Of a DNA stretch of 64,000 bases, positions 62,552 through 64,000 are shown in pieces; position 1 is the stretch's first letter; each line of letters opens with the position of its first letter. The stretch is from assembly GCA_963972195.1 (NCBI GenBank), contig CAXATH010000003.1:248001-312000 (forward strand), written 5' to 3'. The translations under genes and the position numbers were made by a program. The notes under the pieces were generated by a model. It worked only from the letters and a program-made list of their open reading frames with translations. It had not been told where the DNA came from and did not search any database. This DNA comes from Litorimonas sp963972195 (GTDB lineage: Bacteria; Pseudomonadota; Alphaproteobacteria; Caulobacterales; Maricaulaceae).

Positions 62552-62992
62552 ATGGCTATTGCCCGCACAGTTGACCGCCGATTATTCTTTGTTCTTGACC
62601 GAGTTCATACTCGCTTGTCGCAACAGGCCGATGCCGTTCTAGCGAAAGGTTCGGCTTTGGGTCGATCTCAGGCGCTCGTCCTCGTCTTTCTAGGCTATAA
62701 TGACAATTGCCGGATGAGCGATCTGGCCGAAGGCACAGGACGTAATAATGCGGCTATTTCAGGATTGGTCGAAAGAATGGAAACTGCGGAACTGGTCGAG
62801 CGCCGTCCGTCCTATGGCGACCGCCGGGTCAAGACGGTGGCGCTGACAGCCCGAGGCTGGGCCAAGCGTGAGGAGGTCATGAATGACTTTCGGGATTTCA
62901 ATACGCAATTGACCAAGGGCCTTAACGACGCGGAAATCGAAGCTGTTTTCAAATTCCTGCGGCTTGCGCCCAACCAATCAAAATCGTCTTAG
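62552..62992 (+). CDS. MarR-family transcriptional regulator
   Basis: 146 residues with the winged helix-turn-helix: LVFLGYNDNCRMSDLAEGTG, NNAAISGLVERMETAELVERRP and the wing SYGDRRVKTVALTARG. Divergent from the ZIP transporter, so it may regulate it; that is inference. No inverted repeat was found between them. Confidence 0.93.
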   Translation: MAIARTVDRRLFFVLDRVHTRLSQQADAVLAKGSALGRSQALVLVFLGYNDNCRMSDLAEGTGRNNAAISGLVERMETAELVERRPSYGDRRVKTVALTARGWAKREEVMNDFRDFNTQLTKGLNDAEIEAVFKFLRLAPNQSKSS

Positions 62993-63070
62993 CTTGTTTT
63001 AAAAATAAATATATTCCCACCTTACAAAGGCCATAATCAGCGCGCTTAAAGATTAAATTAGCAGCGGAAG

Positions 63071-63096
63071 GGAACCAGACGACTCAATCAGTCGTT
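63071..63096 (+). promoter_or_regulatory. EcfG general-stress promoter
   Basis: GGAAC at 63071-63075, 17 nt, then CGTT at 63093-63096: a full match to the EcfG consensus GGAAC-N16/17-CGTT. The start codon is 43 nt further on. Confidence 0.6.
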
Positions 63097-63138
63097 TATT
63101 TCCTGAACAAACGTTAATTTAATTAGAGGAGCCATTTC

Positions 63139-63687
63139 GTGACGCATTCATCTCGCAATCTGTTGTCAAGAACAGGAATGGCTTTCGTTCTGTCATTGGG
63201 CATTGTGACCGCTATAGGCGCGAATGCGCAGCTCAAGACAACGTTAACAAAGGCAGATCCGGCGGAAATAGACGCTAAAACCTATATACTGCCTAAAGAG
63301 AGTTCCGAGGCAGTTTTGGCCGCCACGGCTATTCCGCTGGCTCGCGATCTTGTCACGCAGGACAGCGACAGAACGCTGACAAACAATTGCGTCGAGGGAG
63401 GCTATGAAAAAGAGGAATGTCTCTGCGCAACGCAAGTTTTAAAATATGAACTGTCGTTACGTGATTACGACGCCGCCGCGCTTATTTTTGCACTGGATGC
63501 CGACCCAGACTCTACGGATGAAAATCTGAACCGTGACGAGCCAAAAGCCGAGCTTTACAAAAAAGGGTATTCGGTTGCGGAATTAATCGATCTGGACCGG
63601 ATGACCCGTAACCTGATGGATGGCCCGGACTTTAGGCGTCGCTGCCAAAAAGCGGCGGCTTATTACACGCCAAAACCTGAAGCCTGA
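63139..63687 (+). CDS. Secreted hypothetical protein, likely stress-induced
   Basis: 182 residues. GTG start with GAGGAG 8 nt upstream; an ATG at 63178 (residue 14) is a weaker alternative. Signal peptide about 1-31 (ends GANA). The mature part is helical with four cysteines: NNCVEGGYEKEECLCATQV and RRRCQKAAAYY. No domain recognised. The upstream EcfG promoter suggests it belongs to the general stress regulon. Confidence 0.75.
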   Translation: MTHSSRNLLSRTGMAFVLSLGIVTAIGANAQLKTTLTKADPAEIDAKTYILPKESSEAVLAATAIPLARDLVTQDSDRTLTNNCVEGGYEKEECLCATQVLKYELSLRDYDAAALIFALDADPDSTDENLNRDEPKAELYKKGYSVAELIDLDRMTRNLMDGPDFRRRCQKAAAYYTPKPEA

Positions 63688-63753
63688 ACAGGCGACTATA
63701 CCGCATTCATTTATACGCATGGATTCTCTTGGCCGGGCAGGTTAAGAGCGAAT

Positions 63754-64000
63754 ATGGCAAAGAAAAAATCCGCAAAGAAAAAAAACAAACAAAACGCTAA
63801 CCAAGCCGTCCAGGTGGACATCGTCTCTGATGTGGTCTGCCCCTGGTGCTGGATTGGCTACCGCCTTTTTGACAAGGCCCGAAAGCAATTTGGCTCTCCC
63901 GTCCAAATAAGCTGGCGGCCTTACATGCTCGACCCGACTGTTCCGATAGAGGGCGCGGACTATAAAGCTTATATGAAGAATAAATTCGGCGGCGGTCCGA
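63754..64000 (+). CDS. DsbA-family oxidoreductase (FrnE-like), truncated by the window end
   Basis: 82 residues visible. A very basic leader (MAKKKSAKKKNKQ) is followed by VDIVSDVVCPWCWIGYRLFD, with the CPWC redox pair of FrnE/DsbA-like thioredoxin-fold proteins, and PVQISWRPYMLDPTVP. The leader has no hydrophobic core, so it is probably cytosolic. It runs off the right edge. Confidence 0.9.
   Translation, partial: MAKKKSAKKKNKQNANQAVQVDIVSDVVCPWCWIGYRLFDKARKQFGSPVQISWRPYMLDPTVPIEGADYKAYMKNKFGGGP

Noticed and set aside
1..64000. tRNA, rRNA, CRISPR array, insertion sequence or prophage
   Set aside because: No such structure was seen on reading: no repeat-spacer array, no transposase or integrase frames, no phage structural set. 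tRNA genes cannot be fully excluded without a dedicated search.

Overview
This is chromosomal core DNA from an alphaproteobacterium. The evidence is the gene order rpmH-rnpA-yidC-engB-argB, the aa3 oxidase cluster tldD / coxB-coxA / ctaB-coxF-cox11-coxC-DUF983-surf1, ispH-rnhA, a split two-subunit glycine decarboxylase, DUF1036 and DUF2793 proteins, and promoter motifs resembling the alphaproteobacterial EcfG consensus. Moderate GC, TonB-receptor-like proteins and a POT transporter suggest a marine Maricaulales/Hyphomonadales-type organism (Hellea/Litorimonas/Robiginitomaculum-like). That placement is inference. I saw no rRNA, tRNA, insertion sequence, integrase, prophage or CRISPR array.

Layout. 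0-7 kb: start of a HAD hydrolase, an ECF sigma factor with its DUF6768 membrane partner, a lipoprotein gamma-glutamyltransferase, an orphan sensor kinase, and a MerA-like flavoprotein paired with a TVP38 membrane protein. 7-16 kb: rpmH, rnpA, yidC, engB, argB, a DUF1036 protein, a nucleotidase, def, fmt and truA, with two small unannotated proteins between them. 16-25.6 kb: sugar and cell-envelope genes (UDP-sugar epimerase, AGE-family isomerase), a membrane Hsp70-like/GrpE-like pair, a DUF2383 protein, a candidate small RNA, a DoxX-like protein and a methyltransferase. 25.6-31 kb: the glycine cleavage operon behind a tandem glycine riboswitch, with three tiny membrane-protein genes between gcvH and gcvPA. 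31-38 kb: argS, ispH, rnhA, NfeD/SPFH, peroxiredoxin and YqgE. 38-47 kb: cytochrome aa3 oxidase and its assembly factors, then tldD. 47-58 kb: a DUF2785 protein, a POT peptide transporter divergent from two tandem TonB-receptor-like paralogues, gshA, a DegT aminotransferase and a DUF2793 protein. 58-64 kb: rsmE, a large palindromic repeat, ubiA, a Tat-lipoprotein msrB with an internal start, an exported protein whose ribosome-binding site lies in a hairpin, a ZIP transporter, a MarR regulator, an EcfG-promoter gene and the start of a DsbA-family gene.

How it works together. Most genes are housekeeping: translation and initiator-Met processing (def, fmt, truA, argS, rsmE, rnpA), membrane protein insertion (yidC), respiration (cox cluster, ubiA), one-carbon metabolism (gcv), isoprenoids (ispH) and thiol/redox defence (gshA, msrB, peroxiredoxin). 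Peptide and thiol scavenging is hinted at by ggt, the POT transporter and the paired outer-membrane receptors.

The least ordinary items are the Hsp70-like protein with a C-terminal membrane hairpin translationally coupled to a membrane GrpE-like protein, the three small membrane proteins inside the gcv operon, the apparent two-start msrB, and several RNA-level elements (hairpins, a candidate sRNA, an orphan terminator).
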